Shown here: piece by piece, positions 44,059 through 56,468 of the stretch
How the letters are laid out: every line of letters begins with the position of its first letter
Numbering within the stretch: position 1 is the first letter of the stretch
From: Burkholderiales bacterium 70-64
GTDB taxonomy: Bacteria; Pseudomonadota; Gammaproteobacteria; Burkholderiales; Burkholderiaceae_E
DNA length: 64,000 bases
Assembly: GCA_001898645.1 (NCBI GenBank)
Contig: MKUQ01000010.1
Span: forward strand, 124,001-188,000
Reading direction: 5' to 3'
Notes under the pieces: model-generated
The model's database searches: none
What the model was told of the DNA's origin: nothing
The model's input: only the letters and a program-made list of their open reading frames with translations
Program-made: the position numbers and the translations under genes

Positions 44059-45540
44059 TCACCGGATCTTCGAGACGGCGATCTGTTCGAGCAGCTTGCT
44101 CACCGACGCCTCGGTCATGTCGGTCACCGGAGCGGGGTAGATGCCCAGCCCGAGCACCAGCAGCGCCATGGCCACCAGCATCCAGAATTCGCGCCGGCCG
44201 ACGTCGTGCATGCCGGCGACGTTGGCGTTGCCGACCGCACCGAAGATGACGCGCTTGTACATCCACAGCGAGTAGGCGGCGCCCCACACCAGCGTGCTGG
44301 CGGCGGCCAGGGCGACCCAGAAGTCGAACTGCACCGAACCGAGGATGACGAAGAACTCGCCCACGAAGCCCGAGGTGCCCGGCAGGCCCGCGTTGGCCAT
44401 CGAGAACAGCATGAACAGCGCGGCGAACTTCGGCATGGTGTTGACCACGCCGCCGTAGTCGGCGATCTGGCGGGTGTGCAGACGGTCGTACATGACGCCG
44501 ATGCACAGGAACATCGCCCCCGAGACGAAGCCGTGCGAGAGCATCTGCACCAGCGCGCCCTGCATGCCGATGTGGTTGAAGATGAAGAACCCCAGCGTGA
44601 CGAAACCCATGTGCGCGACCGACGAGTACGCCACCAGCTTCTTCATGTCGGGCTGCACCAGGGCGACCAGCCCGACGTAGACGATCGCGATCAGCGAAAG
44701 CGCGATCATCAGCCACGCCAGCTCGTGGCTCGCATCGGGGGCGATCGGCAGCGAGAAACGCACGAAGCCGTAGGCGCCCAGCTTCAGCATCACCGCCGCC
44801 AGCACCACCGAGCCGCCGGTCGGCGCCTCGACGTGGGCATCGGGCAGCCAGGTGTGCACCGGCCACATCGGCACCTTGACCGCGAAGGCGGCGAGGAAGG
44901 CGAAGAACACCAGCACCTGCTCGGTGAGGGTCAGGGGCAGCGCATGCCAGTCGAGGATCTCGAACGAGCCCGACTTCATGTACAGCCAGACGAGCGCCAC
45001 CAGGGTGAGCAGCGAGCCCAGCAGCGTGTACAGGAAGAACTTGAACGCCGCGTAGACCCGCCGCGGCCCGCCCCAGATCCCGATGATGATGTACATCGGG
45101 ATGAGCGAGGCCTCGAAGAACACGTAGAAGAGCAGCCCGTCGAGCGCGGCGAACACGCCGATCTGCAGCCCCGACAGGAACAGGACCGCCGCCATGTACT
45201 GCGCGACCTTCTGCTTGACCACCTCCCAGCCGGCGACCACGACGAACACCGTGATGATGGCCGTGAGCAGCACGAACCACACCGACAGGCCGTCGACGCC
45301 GAGGTGGTAGTGCGCCGAGAGCGCGTCGATCCAGCTCCTGCGCTCGACGAACTGCATGGCCGCCGAGCCGCGCTCAAAGTCGGTGAACAGCGGCACGGTG
45401 ACGAGCAGCCCGAGCAGCGAGCCGATCAGCGCGATCCAGCGCACCAGGCGGGGATTGCGGTCGCTGCCGATGAGCAGCAGGACGCCGCCGAAGACGATCG
45501 GAACCCAGATCGCGGCGCTCAGAATCGGGAAGGAGCTCAT
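44059..45540 (-). CDS. nuoM: NADH-quinone oxidoreductase subunit M
   Basis: 493-aa antiporter-like proton-pumping subunit. Family motifs: FAVKVPMWPVHTWLPDAHVE, GGSVVLAAVMLKLGAYGF and AYSSVAHMGFVTLG. About 14 helices; normal length. Lies between nuoL (26-bp gap) and nuoN (7-bp gap). Confidence 0.97.
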   Translation of the reverse strand: MSSFPILSAAIWVPIVFGGVLLLIGSDRNPRLVRWIALIGSLLGLLVTVPLFTDFERGSAAMQFVERRSWIDALSAHYHLGVDGLSVWFVLLTAIITVFVVVAGWEVVKQKVAQYMAAVLFLSGLQIGVFAALDGLLFYVFFEASLIPMYIIIGIWGGPRRVYAAFKFFLYTLLGSLLTLVALVWLYMKSGSFEILDWHALPLTLTEQVLVFFAFLAAFAVKVPMWPVHTWLPDAHVEAPTGGSVVLAAVMLKLGAYGFVRFSLPIAPDASHELAWLMIALSLIAIVYVGLVALVQPDMKKLVAYSSVAHMGFVTLGFFIFNHIGMQGALVQMLSHGFVSGAMFLCIGVMYDRLHTRQIADYGGVVNTMPKFAALFMLFSMANAGLPGTSGFVGEFFVILGSVQFDFWVALAAASTLVWGAAYSLWMYKRVIFGAVGNANVAGMHDVGRREFWMLVAMALLVLGLGIYPAPVTDMTEASVSKLLEQIAVSKIR

Positions 45541-45566
45541 GTCGGATCGATCTTCTTGTCAGCTTT

Positions 45567-47573
45567 TTAGCGCCGCAGCATCGGCAGCACGACGAACAGC
45601 ATCAGCAGCGCCACGCCGACGATCATGGTGATCGCGTAGGTGTTGAGCCGGCCGGTCTGCGCCAAGCGCATCACGCCCGAGAACCAGCCGACCAGGCGCG
45701 CGCTGCCATCGATGGCCACGCCGTCGAGCAGGGCCTGGTCGCCGCCCTTCCACAGGCCGCGCCCGAGCAGGCGTGCGCCGCCGGCGAGCACGATCTCGTT
45801 GAAGCGGTCAAAGTAGTACTTGTCGACGAGCAGCCGGTACAGGCCGGAAAAGCGCCTGGCGATCGCCTCGGGCACGCGCGGATCGACCATGTAGCAGTAC
45901 CAGGCCGCCACCGTCCCGGCCAGCGCCAGCCAGAAGGTGGGCGTGGAGAGCGCATGCAGGCCGAGCGCGAGCCAGCCGTGGAACTCCTCGGCCAGCGTCG
46001 CCATGGCCGGGTGGCGCTGCGCGCCGGCGATGACGCCGTCGAAGAAGCCGCCGAACAGCATGGGCTCGACCAGGTACAGGCCGATGAGCACCGAGGGGAT
46101 CGCCAGCAGCACCAGCGGGATGGTGACCACCGGCGCGGTCTCGTGCGGCTTCTCGCCCGCCGCGAGCCCGTGGTGCTCCTCTCCATGGTGCGCGCCATGG
46201 CCATGGGCCGCGCGGCCCCAGCGCTCCTGCCCGTGGAACACCAGGAAGTAGAGCCGGAACGAATAGAACGCCGTGACGAAGACGCCCGCGAGCACGCAGA
46301 AATATGCGAAGCCCGCGCCCGGCACGTTGGCGAACTTCGCCGCCTCGATGATGAGGTCCTTCGAGTAGAAGCCCGAGAAGAACGGCGTGCCGATCAGCGC
46401 CAGGGTGCCCACCAGGAAGGTGATCCAGGTGATCGGCATGTACTTGCGCAGGCCGCCCATGTTGCGGATGTCCTGGTCGTGGTGCATGGCGATGATCACC
46501 GAGCCCGCGCCCAGGAACAGCAGCGCCTTGAAGAAGGCGTGCGTCATGAGGTGGAAGATCGCCACGCCGTAGGCCGAGGCGCCCAGGGCAACCGTCATGT
46601 AGCCGAGCTGCGAGAGCGTGGAGTACGCCACGACGCGCTTGATGTCGTTCTGCACGATGCCCAGGAAGCCCATGAACAGGGCGGTGATCGCGCCGATGAC
46701 GATGACCACGCCCAGCGCCGTGTCCGACAGCTCGAACAGCGGCGACATGCGCGCGACCATGAAGATGCCGGCCGTCACCATGGTCGCGGCGTGGATCAGC
46801 GCGGAGATCGGGGTCGGGCCTTCCATGGAATCGGGCAGCCACACGTGCAGCGGCACCTGCGCCGACTTGCCCATGGCGCCGACGAACAGGCACAGGCAGG
46901 TGAGCGTGAGCAGCGACCAGGGGGTACCCGGGATCAGCTCGATGCCGCGGTCGGCGAACCCCGGGGCCGCCTTGAACACCTCGGCGTAGTCGAGCGAGCC
47001 CGACCAGGCCAGCACCAGCCCGATGCCGAGCACGAAGCCGAAGTCGCCGACCCGGTTGACCAGGAAGGCCTTGAGGTTGGCGTAGATCGCGCTCGGGCGC
47101 GTGTACCAGAAGCCGATCAGGAGGTAGGAGACGAGGCCGACCGCTTCCCAGCCGAAGAACAGCTGCATGAAGTTGTTCGCCATCACCAGCATCATCATCG
47201 AGAAGGTGAACAGCGAGATGTAGGAGAAGAAGCGCTGGTAGCCGGGATCGTCGGCCATGTAGCCGATGGTGTAGATGTGCACCATCAGCGACACGAACGT
47301 GACCACGGTCATCATGGTGGCCGTGAGCGTGTCGATCAGGAAGCCGACCTCGACGTTCACGCCCCCGATGCTGGCCCAGCGGTACAGGGTGCCGTTGAAG
47401 GTGTTGCCCTGCAGAACGTCGAACAGGGTCCACATCGAGGCGAGGAAGGAGACCGCCACCCCGATGATGGTGACCCAGTGGGCGCCGGCGCGGCCGATGC
47501 GCCGCCCGAGCAGGCCGGCCACGAGCGCGCCGGCGAGCGGCGCGAAGGCGGCGAGCAGGTATGCGTTCTTCAT
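45567..47573 (-). CDS. nuoL: NADH-quinone oxidoreductase subunit L
   Basis: 668-aa antiporter-like subunit at the distal end of the membrane arm, with the long lateral helix at its C-terminus. Motifs: SAQVPLHVWLPDSMEGPTPI, SALIHAATMVTAGIFMVAR, YSTLSQLGYMTVALG. A His-rich loop (GHGAHHGEEHHG) lies near residue 465. Follows nuoK by 6 bp. Confidence 0.97.
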   Translation of the reverse strand: MKNAYLLAAFAPLAGALVAGLLGRRIGRAGAHWVTIIGVAVSFLASMWTLFDVLQGNTFNGTLYRWASIGGVNVEVGFLIDTLTATMMTVVTFVSLMVHIYTIGYMADDPGYQRFFSYISLFTFSMMMLVMANNFMQLFFGWEAVGLVSYLLIGFWYTRPSAIYANLKAFLVNRVGDFGFVLGIGLVLAWSGSLDYAEVFKAAPGFADRGIELIPGTPWSLLTLTCLCLFVGAMGKSAQVPLHVWLPDSMEGPTPISALIHAATMVTAGIFMVARMSPLFELSDTALGVVIVIGAITALFMGFLGIVQNDIKRVVAYSTLSQLGYMTVALGASAYGVAIFHLMTHAFFKALLFLGAGSVIIAMHHDQDIRNMGGLRKYMPITWITFLVGTLALIGTPFFSGFYSKDLIIEAAKFANVPGAGFAYFCVLAGVFVTAFYSFRLYFLVFHGQERWGRAAHGHGAHHGEEHHGLAAGEKPHETAPVVTIPLVLLAIPSVLIGLYLVEPMLFGGFFDGVIAGAQRHPAMATLAEEFHGWLALGLHALSTPTFWLALAGTVAAWYCYMVDPRVPEAIARRFSGLYRLLVDKYYFDRFNEIVLAGGARLLGRGLWKGGDQALLDGVAIDGSARLVGWFSGVMRLAQTGRLNTYAITMIVGVALLMLFVVLPMLRR

Positions 47574-47579
47574 GTGCGG

Positions 47580-47888
47580 TCAACCCTTCAGGCTGTCGAG
47601 TTCCTCGACATCGATCGATTCACGCGAGCGGAACAGCACGACGAGAATCGCCAGGCCGATCGCCGACTCGGCCGCGGCCACGGTGAGGATGAAGAAGACG
47701 AAGACCTGTCCGGCCGCGTCGCCGAGGAACTGCGAGAAGGCGACGAAGTTCAGGTTCACCGCCAGCAGCATCAGCTCGATGGCCATCAGCACGATGATGA
47801 CGTTGCGCCGGTTCAGGAAGATGCCCACGACGCTGATCGCGAACAGGATCGCGCCGAGCACCAGGTAGTGCGAGAGGGTGAGGCTCAT
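47580..47888 (-). CDS. nuoK: NADH-quinone oxidoreductase subunit K
   Basis: 102-aa subunit with three helices. The buried Glu of the E-channel is seen in [20 protein letters not shown] and a second in [19 protein letters not shown] 47888 shares four bases with the nuoJ stop. Standard length. Confidence 0.97.
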   Translation of the reverse strand: MSLTLSHYLVLGAILFAISVVGIFLNRRNVIIVLMAIELMLLAVNLNFVAFSQFLGDAAGQVFVFFILTVAAAESAIGLAILVVLFRSRESIDVEELDSLKG

Positions 47889-48496
47889 GGACGGCTCCGC
47901 ACGCGCGGCTGCACCGGGACATCGACCAGCCGCACCCGGTCTTCGCGACGGGTGCGCACGGCCACCGAGGAGCTGGTGTAGCGGGCGTCCTTGCGCCGGC
48001 GCAGGGTGAGCGCGATCGCCGACACGATCGCCACCAGCAGCAGCACCGCGGCGATCTCGAAGGCGTAGGCGTACTCGGTGTAGAGCAGCTTGCCCAGCGC
48101 CTTGGTGTTGCTGTAGTCGGGCGGCAGCGGCGGCACGTCGGCCTGGCGGTCGCGGAAGCTGGTCATCAGCACAAATGCCAGCTCGAACACCACCGCGATG
48201 CCGACGAACAGCGCCACCGGCAGGTTGCCCCAGAAGCCGCGGCGCGTGCGCTCGATGTTGATGTCGAGCATCATCACCACGAACAGGAACAGCACCATCA
48301 CCGCGCCGACGTACACCAGCACCAGCACGATGGCCAGGAACTCGGCCTTGAGCAGGATCCAGATACAGGCGGTCGAGCAGAAGGTGAGCACCAGGAACAG
48401 CACCGAATGCACCGGGTTGCGCGCGGTGATCACGCGCAGCGCCGAGAACACGGTCAGCGCCGAGAACAGGTAGAACAGGACGGTCTTGGCATCCAT
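47885..48496 (-). CDS. nuoJ: NADH-quinone oxidoreductase subunit J
   Basis: 203-aa subunit with five helices; motifs [20 protein letters not shown] and [20 protein letters not shown]. It contains the pi-bulge helix that couples quinone reduction to proton pumping. 13 bp after nuoI, overlapping nuoK. Confidence 0.97.
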   Translation of the reverse strand: MDAKTVLFYLFSALTVFSALRVITARNPVHSVLFLVLTFCSTACIWILLKAEFLAIVLVLVYVGAVMVLFLFVVMMLDINIERTRRGFWGNLPVALFVGIAVVFELAFVLMTSFRDRQADVPPLPPDYSNTKALGKLLYTEYAYAFEIAAVLLLVAIVSAIALTLRRRKDARYTSSSVAVRTRREDRVRLVDVPVQPRVRSRP

Positions 48497-48509
48497 GGCG
48501 GGGGCGCGC

Positions 48510-48998
48510 TCAGCGATAGGGGGCGTCGGCCTTGCGGGCCGCGGCGATCTCCTGCTCGTAGCGGTCGCCCACCGCGAGCAGCATCTCCTTGGTGAAGTAC
48601 AGGTCGCCGCGCTTCTCGCCGTGGTACTCGAGGATGTGCGTCTCGACGATGGAATCGACCGGGCAGCTCTCCTCGCAGAAGCCGCAGAAGATGCACTTGA
48701 TCAGGTCGATGTCGTAGCGGGTCGTGCGCCGCGTGTTGTCTGCCCGCGGCTCGGACTCGATGGTGATCGCCAGCGCCGGGCACACCGCCTCGCACAGCTT
48801 GCACGCGATGCAGCGCTCCTCGCCGTTGGGGTAGCGGCGCAGCGCATGCAGCCCGCGAAAGCGCGGCGACAGCGGCGTCTTCTCCTCGGGGTACTGCACG
48901 GTGATCTTGCGCGCGAAGAAGTACCTGCCGGTGAGCCGCAGGCCCTGCAGCATCTCGCGCAGCATGAAACTCGAGAAGAATTCCCTGACCGCAGCCAT
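48510..48998 (-). CDS. nuoI: NADH-quinone oxidoreductase subunit I
   Basis: 162-aa ferredoxin-like subunit carrying clusters N6a and N6b: [16 protein letters not shown] and [16 protein letters not shown] supply eight Cys ligands. ATG 48998 has GAGGAG at good spacing; an in-frame TTG at 49004 is unlikely. It relays electrons to NuoB. Confidence 0.97.
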   Translation of the reverse strand: MAAVREFFSSFMLREMLQGLRLTGRYFFARKITVQYPEEKTPLSPRFRGLHALRRYPNGEERCIACKLCEAVCPALAITIESEPRADNTRRTTRYDIDLIKCIFCGFCEESCPVDSIVETHILEYHGEKRGDLYFTKEMLLAVGDRYEQEIAAARKADAPYR

Positions 48999-49017
48999 CG
49001 TCAACTCCTCGTGCCGG

Positions 49018-50082
49018 TCATTTCCAGATGTTCCAGGGCGTCTGCATCCACGCCGCCACCAGCACCAGCCAGACCAGCGTCAGCGGGATGAAGACCTTCC
49101 AGCCCAGCCGCATGATCTGGTCGTAGCGGTAGCGCGGGAAGGTCGCGCGGAACCAGATGAACATGGACACGACCACGAAGGTCTTGAGACCGAGCCACAG
49201 CCAGCCCGGAATCCAGTTGAACACCACCGAGTCGATCGGCGGGTACCAGCCGCCGAGGAACATGATCGACGCCAGCGCCGAGAGCAGGATCATGTTGGCG
49301 TACTCGGCGAGGAAGAACACCGCGAAGCCCATGCCCGAATACTCGACCATGTGGCCGGCGACGATCTCGGATTCGCCCTCGACGACGTCGAACGGGTGGC
49401 GGTTGGTCTCGGCCACCGAGGACACCACGTAGACCACGAAGATCGGCAGCAGCGGCAGCCAGTTCCACGACAGGAAGTTCATGCCGCGCTCGGCGAACCA
49501 GCCCTGCCCCTGGCCGGTGACGATGTCGACCAGGTTGAGGCTGCCCGAGACCATCAGCACGATCACCATGCAGAAGCCGATCGCCAGCTCGTAGGAAACC
49601 ATCTGGGCCGAGGCGCGCATGGCGCCCAGGAAGGCGTACTTCGAGTTCGACGCCCAGCCGGCGATGATGATGCCGTAGACCTCGATCGAGGTGATCGCCA
49701 GCAGCAGCAGCAGCCCGGCGTTGACGTTGGCCAGCACCAGCTCGGGGCCGAAGGGGATGACCGCCCACGCCGCCATCGCCGGCATGATCGTCATCACCGG
49801 GCCGAGCAGGTACAGCGCCCTGCTCGCCTGGGCCGGAACGATGATCTCCTTGAAGATCAGCTTGAACGCATCGGCGATCGGCTGCAGCAGGCCCTTGGGC
49901 CCGACCCGGTTGGGGCCGATGCGCAGGTGCATGTAGCCGATCATCTTGCGCTCCCACAGCGTGAGGTAGGCCACGCAGGTGAGCACCGGCACGAGGATCA
50001 CCACGATCTTCACCAGCCCCCAGACGACGGGCCAGGCGCTCCCGAGCGTTCCTTCGCCCCAGGTGGTCAGGTCGTTCAGCAT
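49018..50082 (-). CDS. nuoH: NADH-quinone oxidoreductase subunit H
   Basis: 354-aa membrane subunit forming the quinone chamber. Motifs: [36 protein letters not shown] and [23 protein letters not shown] 50082 has GAGGAG 7 bp upstream; an in-frame GTG at 50097 overlaps the nuoG stop and would add five residues. Confidence 0.97.
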   Translation of the reverse strand: MLNDLTTWGEGTLGSAWPVVWGLVKIVVILVPVLTCVAYLTLWERKMIGYMHLRIGPNRVGPKGLLQPIADAFKLIFKEIIVPAQASRALYLLGPVMTIMPAMAAWAVIPFGPELVLANVNAGLLLLLAITSIEVYGIIIAGWASNSKYAFLGAMRASAQMVSYELAIGFCMVIVLMVSGSLNLVDIVTGQGQGWFAERGMNFLSWNWLPLLPIFVVYVVSSVAETNRHPFDVVEGESEIVAGHMVEYSGMGFAVFFLAEYANMILLSALASIMFLGGWYPPIDSVVFNWIPGWLWLGLKTFVVVSMFIWFRATFPRYRYDQIMRLGWKVFIPLTLVWLVLVAAWMQTPWNIWK

Positions 50083-50093
50083 TTCGTCGCTCC

Positions 50094-52493
50094 TCACGCC
50101 TTGGCAAGCGCGATCGCGCCGAACCCGGCCGCCAGGCCGGCGGTGGCCGGCTGCGCCGCGGCGATGCGCACGACGCCGTCGGCCAGTGCATCGTCGCGCT
50201 CCAGCTCGAGCAGCGCTTGGCCTTCGATGCCGCCCAACGACTGGGTGGCGCGCACCGCCGTGCCCTCCTGCAGGCCGAGCCGAGCGAGGGTCGCCCCGTT
50301 GACGCGGGCACGCGGCGGACGCGCGTCACGCGTCTGCTGCAGGCTCGCGGCGCGGCGCACGATCGGGTCGACCGTGTAGATGGGTACGTCGGCGAGCCGC
50401 TCGAGCGCGCCCGCCGGCATCGGCGCGGCAGCGGCGCTGCCGGCGGCCTGCCCGAGCGCGTTGTCGAGCAGCGACGGCACGTCGCCCGGCAGGGCATCGG
50501 CGCGCACCGCCTCGGGACTGTCGTAGTCGAAACCGGGCAGCTCGAGCAGGTTGCCCAGCACGCGCAGCACCTTCCAGGCGGGGCGCGCATTGCCGGCCGG
50601 GCGCACCACGCCGTTGAAGCTCTGCACGCGCCCTTCGCAGTTCACGAAGGTGCCGGCGGTCTCGGTGAACGGCCCGATCGGCAGCAGGCAGTCGGCGACC
50701 TCGGCCAACTCGGGCGAGCAGTAGGCGGTGAGCGCGATCACCGATTCGGCGCGAGCCAGCGCGGCATGCGCCGCCGCCGGCATCGCGTGGTCGAGCTCCG
50801 GCTCGTTGCCCATCAGCAGGTACAGGCTGCGCGGCTGCTCGATCATGGTCCGTGCATCGAGCCCGCCCGCCGAGGGCACCGCCCCGGCGAGGTAGCCGCC
50901 GACGGCGTTGGCGCTGTCGCCGATCTGCCCGAAGCGCGCATCGAGGAGCGCGGCGATTGCCTGCGCCAGGCGGGCGATCCGGGCGTATTCGGGATGCTGC
51001 ACGGCAGCGTTGCCCAGCAGCACGGCGCGGCGGCTGCCCGAGGCCAGGCCCGCGGCCATCGCGCGCGCCGCCTCGCCCGGCGTCACGCCGGCCAACTCGG
51101 CCTCGAGCGCACTGCGCAGCGCGGCGGGCAGCAGCGCCGCCGCGGTGCCGGGAGCGGCCTGCTCGCGCAGCTGCAGCAGCGCCGCCAGCACCTCGGCGAG
51201 CACCTGCGGCCAGCGCGACGGCGCCATGATGGCCTTGTGCGCGAGCGGCATGAGCAGGTCTTCGTCGGCCGCATGCACCACCGAGACCTGGGCGCCGCGC
51301 TTGACTGCCTGACGCACGCGGGCGGCGAACAGCGGATGGTCCTTGCGCAGGAACGAGCCGATCAGCAGCAGGCGATCGAGGGCCTCGACGTCCTGGATCG
51401 CCATGCCGAGCCACGGCACGCCGGCGCGCGCGGCGTCGGCGGAGAAATCGAGCTGGCGCAGGCGGAAATCGACGTTGTCGCAGCCCAGACCGCGCATCAG
51501 GCGCCCGAGCAGGTGCAGCTCCTCGAGCGTGGACTGCCCCGAGCCGAGCGCGCCCAGCGCCTGCGCGCCGTGCTCGGCGCGCACGGTGCGGATGGCGTGC
51601 GCGCAGTAGTCGAGCGCCACCGGCCAGTCGACCTCGCGCCACTGGCCGTCCTGGCGGATCATCGGCGCGAGCAGGCGCTCGTCGCTGTTCAGGCCCTCGT
51701 AGGACCAGCGGTCGCGGTCGGACAGCCAGCATTCGTTGACCGCCTCGTTCTCGAGCGGCACCACCCGCATCACGCGGTCGTTCTTGATCTGGACCACGAT
51801 GTTCGAGCCGAGCGAGTCGTGCCCGGCGACCGACTTGCGCCGTGCCAGCTCCCAGGTGCGGGCGGTGAAGCGGAACGGCCGGCTGGTGAGCGCGCCCACC
51901 GGGCAGACGTCGATCATGTTGCCCGAGAGCTCGGAATCGACCGAGCGCCCGACGAAGCTCATGATCTCGGAGAACTCGCCGCGGTTGGCCATGCCGAGTT
52001 CCATGATGCCGCCGATCTCCTGCCCGAAGCGCACGCAGCGGGTGCAGTGGATGCAGCGGGTCATCTCGTCGGCCGAGATGAGCGGCCCCATCTCCTTGCG
52101 GTAGACCACGCGCTTGCGCTCCTCGAAGCGCGAGGCCGAGTAGCCGTAGCCCACGGAGAGGTCCTGCAGCTGACACTCGCCGCCCTGGTCGCACACCGGG
52201 CAGTCGAGCGGATGGTTGATGAGCAGGAACTCCATCACGCCCTTCTGCGCGCGCACCGCCATCTCGGAGCGCGTGAACACCTTCATGCCGTTGGCCACCG
52301 GAGTGGCGCATGCCGGCAGCGGCTTGGGCGCCTTCTCGACCTCGACCAGGCACATCCGGCAGTTGGCCGCGATCGACAACTTCTTGTGGTAGCAGAAATG
52401 CGGCACGTAAATGTCGAGCTTGTCGGCCGCGTGCATCAGCATGCTGCCTTCGGGCACCTCGACTTCCCTGCCGTCGATCTCCAGCTTGACCAT
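50094..52493 (-). CDS. nuoG: NADH-quinone oxidoreductase subunit G
   Basis: 799-aa iron-sulfur subunit. The N-terminus has the [2Fe-2S] ligands ([20 protein letters not shown]), His-Cys3 and Cys4 [4Fe-4S] sites ([36 protein letters not shown]), followed by a molybdopterin-oxidoreductase-like domain that is structural. Electrons pass from NuoF toward NuoI. 45 bp after nuoF. Confidence 0.97.
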   Translation of the reverse strand: MVKLEIDGREVEVPEGSMLMHAADKLDIYVPHFCYHKKLSIAANCRMCLVEVEKAPKPLPACATPVANGMKVFTRSEMAVRAQKGVMEFLLINHPLDCPVCDQGGECQLQDLSVGYGYSASRFEERKRVVYRKEMGPLISADEMTRCIHCTRCVRFGQEIGGIMELGMANRGEFSEIMSFVGRSVDSELSGNMIDVCPVGALTSRPFRFTARTWELARRKSVAGHDSLGSNIVVQIKNDRVMRVVPLENEAVNECWLSDRDRWSYEGLNSDERLLAPMIRQDGQWREVDWPVALDYCAHAIRTVRAEHGAQALGALGSGQSTLEELHLLGRLMRGLGCDNVDFRLRQLDFSADAARAGVPWLGMAIQDVEALDRLLLIGSFLRKDHPLFAARVRQAVKRGAQVSVVHAADEDLLMPLAHKAIMAPSRWPQVLAEVLAALLQLREQAAPGTAAALLPAALRSALEAELAGVTPGEAARAMAAGLASGSRRAVLLGNAAVQHPEYARIARLAQAIAALLDARFGQIGDSANAVGGYLAGAVPSAGGLDARTMIEQPRSLYLLMGNEPELDHAMPAAAHAALARAESVIALTAYCSPELAEVADCLLPIGPFTETAGTFVNCEGRVQSFNGVVRPAGNARPAWKVLRVLGNLLELPGFDYDSPEAVRADALPGDVPSLLDNALGQAAGSAAAAPMPAGALERLADVPIYTVDPIVRRAASLQQTRDARPPRARVNGATLARLGLQEGTAVRATQSLGGIEGQALLELERDDALADGVVRIAAAQPATAGLAAGFGAIALAKA

Positions 52494-52538
52494 CTCGTAT
52501 CCGTCAGTCGTTCGTTTTGGAAGTGCCGGCGTTCACAG

Positions 52539-53866
<1,328 letters not shown>

Positions 53867-53870
<4 letters not shown>

Positions 53871-54379
53871 CGCCCGGCTTCCTTGAGCTCGGCGATCAGC
53901 GCATCGAGCCTGGCGTTGTCCATGAAGCTGCACATGCGCTTGTTGTTCACCAGCAGCACCGGGGCGTCGCCGCACGAGCCCAGGCACTCGCTCTCCTTGA
54001 GCGTGAACAGGCCGTCGGCGGTGGTCTCGCCGAACTCCACGCCGAGCTTCTCCTTCAGGTAGGCGGCCGCCTTGCCGCCCTCGCGCAGCTCGCACGGCAG
54101 GCAGGTGCACACCGAGATGCGGTACTTCCCGATCGGCCGGGTGTTGTACATGCCGTAAAAGGTGGCCACCTCGTGCACCGCGATCGGCGGCATGCCCAGG
54201 TAGGCGGCCACCTCGTCGATGACCTGCGGGGAGATCCAGCCGGTTTCGTCCTGGACGATCGCCAGCGCGGACATCACGGCCGACTGCCGCTGCTCGGGCG
54301 GGTACTTCGCCAGCTCGCGCTCGATGCGCGAGCGGGCCGCGTCGCTGAGCAGGGGTGGGGTTTCGGGTACGGCGCTCAT
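53867..54379 (-). CDS. nuoE: NADH-quinone oxidoreductase subunit E
   Basis: 170-aa thioredoxin-fold subunit with a [2Fe-2S] cluster; ligands in [14 protein letters not shown] and [14 protein letters not shown]-terminal helix bundle ([20 protein letters not shown]). 43 bp after nuoD, overlapping nuoF by four bases. Confidence 0.96.
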
Positions 54380-54422
54380 GGTGGGACCAATGCGGCGGTG
54401 CGGTTCGGGTCGGAGGGCAGGC

Positions 54423-55676
54423 TCAGCGGTCGATCTCGCCGAACACGATGTCGAGCGTGCCCATCAGCGTGGTCACGTCGGCCAGCATGTGGCCGCGCGA
54501 CATCTCGTCCATCGCCTGCAGGTGCGCGAAACCGGCGGCGCGGATCTTCAGGCGGTAGGGCTTGTTGGCGCCGTCGGACACCAGGTAGATGCCGAACTCG
54601 CCCTTCGGGTGCTCGACGGCGGCGTAGGCCTCGCCCTCGGGCACGTGCATGCCCTCGCTGAACAGCTTGAAGTGGTGGATCAACTCTTCCATGCCCGTCT
54701 TCATGCCGACGCGCGAAGGCGGCGCCACCTTGAAGTTGTCGACGATGACCGGGCCCGGGTTGTTGCGCAGCCACTCGATGCACTGGCGGATGATGCGGTT
54801 GCTCTGGCGCATCTCCTCGACGCGCACCAGGTAGCGATCGTAGGAATCGCCGTTGCGCCCGACCGGGATGTCGAACTCGAGCAGGTCGTAGACCTCGTAG
54901 GGCTGCATCCTGCGCAGGTCCCAGACCACGCCCGAGCCGCGCAGCATCGGGCCGGTGAAGCCGAGCGCCTTGGCGCGGTCGGGATCGACGACGCCGACGC
55001 CCACCAGCCTCTGCTTCCAGATGCGGTTGTCGGTGAGCAGCGTCTCGTACTCGTCGACGTAGTGCGGGAAGCGGTTGGTGAAGGCCTCGATGAAGTCGAG
55101 CACCGAGCCATGGCGGTCGCGGTTCAGCTCGCGCATGGCCGCCTCGCTGCGCAAGCCGGTCGACTTGTGCTGCGGCATGGCGTCGGGCAGGTCGCGATAG
55201 ACCCCGCCCGGCCGGTAGTAGGCCGCGTGCATGCGCGCGCCCGACACGGCCTCGTAGACGTCCATGAGGTCTTCGCGCTCGCGGAACGCGTACAGGAACA
55301 CCGCCATCGCGCCGACGTCGAGCCCGTGGGCGCCGATCCACAGCAGGTGGTTCAGGATGCGCGTGATCTCGTCGAACATCACGCGGATATACTGCGCGCG
55401 CAGCGGCACCTCGATGCCGAGCAGCTTCTCGATCGCCATGACGTAGGCGTGCTCGTTGCACATCATCGACACGTAGTCGAGACGGTCCATGTACGGCACG
55501 CTCTGCAGGAAGGTGCGCGTCTCGGCGAGCTTCTCCGTGGCGCGATGCAGCAGCCCGATGTGCGGGTCGGCGCGCTGCACCACCTCGCCGTCGAGCTCCA
55601 GCACCAGCCGCAGCACCCCGTGCGCCGCCGGGTGCTGGGGGCCAAAGTTCAGCGTGTAGTTCTTGATGTCAGCCAT
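54423..55676 (-). CDS. nuoD: NADH-quinone oxidoreductase subunit D
   Basis: 417-aa subunit (49-kDa homologue) forming the quinone site with NuoB. Motifs: [34 protein letters not shown] and [23 protein letters not shown] 55676 gives the standard length; an in-frame GTG six bases earlier is possible. The upstream 133 bp contains a second copy of its first 11 codons, so its ribosome site may not be the ancestral one: only GCGGGACG is visible. Confidence 0.97.
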   Translation of the reverse strand: MADIKNYTLNFGPQHPAAHGVLRLVLELDGEVVQRADPHIGLLHRATEKLAETRTFLQSVPYMDRLDYVSMMCNEHAYVMAIEKLLGIEVPLRAQYIRVMFDEITRILNHLLWIGAHGLDVGAMAVFLYAFREREDLMDVYEAVSGARMHAAYYRPGGVYRDLPDAMPQHKSTGLRSEAAMRELNRDRHGSVLDFIEAFTNRFPHYVDEYETLLTDNRIWKQRLVGVGVVDPDRAKALGFTGPMLRGSGVVWDLRRMQPYEVYDLLEFDIPVGRNGDSYDRYLVRVEEMRQSNRIIRQCIEWLRNNPGPVIVDNFKVAPPSRVGMKTGMEELIHHFKLFSEGMHVPEGEAYAAVEHPKGEFGIYLVSDGANKPYRLKIRAAGFAHLQAMDEMSRGHMLADVTTLMGTLDIVFGEIDR

Positions 55677-55808
55677 TGCCACGTCCCGCCGCAGTCAGCC
55701 GACCGCGCTGAACTTCGGCGCAGGCTGACCTGCGCGCAGCGCAGGTCAAGGCCGGCAAAGCCGGCCGGCCGAAGCCAAAATTGAGCGTGTAGTTCTTGAT
55801 GTCAGCCA
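55641..55808 (-). repeat. Partial duplication of the nuoD 5' end with two hairpins
   Basis: Positions 55641-55675 and 55774-55808 are direct copies matching at 33 of 35 bases. Between them lie two perfect hairpins: a 10-bp stem at 55726-55748 (TGACCTGCGC, 3-nt loop) and a 7-bp stem at 55750-55766 (GGCCGGC, AAA loop). Together they lengthen the nuoC-nuoD gap to 142 bp. It looks like an insertion or replication-slippage event inside the nuoD start. Confidence 0.85.
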
Positions 55809-55809
55809 C
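55669..55809 (-). other. 46-codon upstream ORF that copies the nuoD N-terminus
   Basis: GTG 55809, with a GAGGG site upstream, begins [12 protein letters not shown] (nuoD begins [12 protein letters not shown]) and then leaves the family to end at TGA 55669, inside the second and third codons of nuoD. It therefore reads as a decoy or leader ORF overlapping the real start. Translational coupling is possible. A functional peptide is unlikely. Confidence 0.55.
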
Positions 55810-55818
55810 GACCAGCCC

Positions 55819-56454
55819 TCACTTCTGCCCCCCCAACCCCGAATCCGGCCGCTCCACCCCGTAGACATCCGGCCGGATGATCCTGGGCACGACCTCGCGC
55901 GGCTCGATCGTCACCGGCTGGTAGACGACGCGCTTCTGCTCGGGGTCGTAGCGCATCTCCACATGGCCGGAGACGGGGAAGTCCTTCCGGAACGGATGGC
56001 CGATGAAGCCGTAGTCGGTGAGGATGCGACGCAGGTCGGGATGGCCTTCGAACATGATCCCGAACAGGTCGAAGGCCTCGCGCTCGAACCAGTCGGCCAC
56101 GGGCCACACGCCGGTGACCGTGCCGACGACGGGGAAATCGTCGTCGGGGCAGAAGGTACGCACGCGCAGCCGCCGGTTGTGCGTCACCGAGAGCAGGTGC
56201 ATCACCACTGCGAAGCGGCGTCCGCTCCAGGTGCCGTCGCCGTAGTCGCGGTAGTCCACGCCGCACAGGTCGATCAGCGTGTCGAAGCGCAGCGCCGGAT
56301 CGTCGCGCAGACGCGTGGCGACGGCGACGTGCGAGGCGGCATCGATCTCGATGGTGACCTCGCCCAGACGCTCGCGCAGCGTGAGGATCCGGGCGCCCAG
56401 CGAGGATTCGAGGGCGGTGCGCAGGGCTTCGAGGGCAGTGAGCGGCTCGGACAT
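55819..56454 (-). CDS. nuoC: NADH-quinone oxidoreductase subunit C
   Basis: 211-aa subunit (30-kDa homologue). Signature [20 protein letters not shown] followed by [22 protein letters not shown] 56454 gives normal length, 14 bp after nuoB. Part of the hydrophilic connecting module. Confidence 0.96.
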   Translation of the reverse strand: MSEPLTALEALRTALESSLGARILTLRERLGEVTIEIDAASHVAVATRLRDDPALRFDTLIDLCGVDYRDYGDGTWSGRRFAVVMHLLSVTHNRRLRVRTFCPDDDFPVVGTVTGVWPVADWFEREAFDLFGIMFEGHPDLRRILTDYGFIGHPFRKDFPVSGHVEMRYDPEQKRVVYQPVTIEPREVVPRIIRPDVYGVERPDSGLGGQK

Positions 56455-56468
56455 GGACGCGTCGTCGG

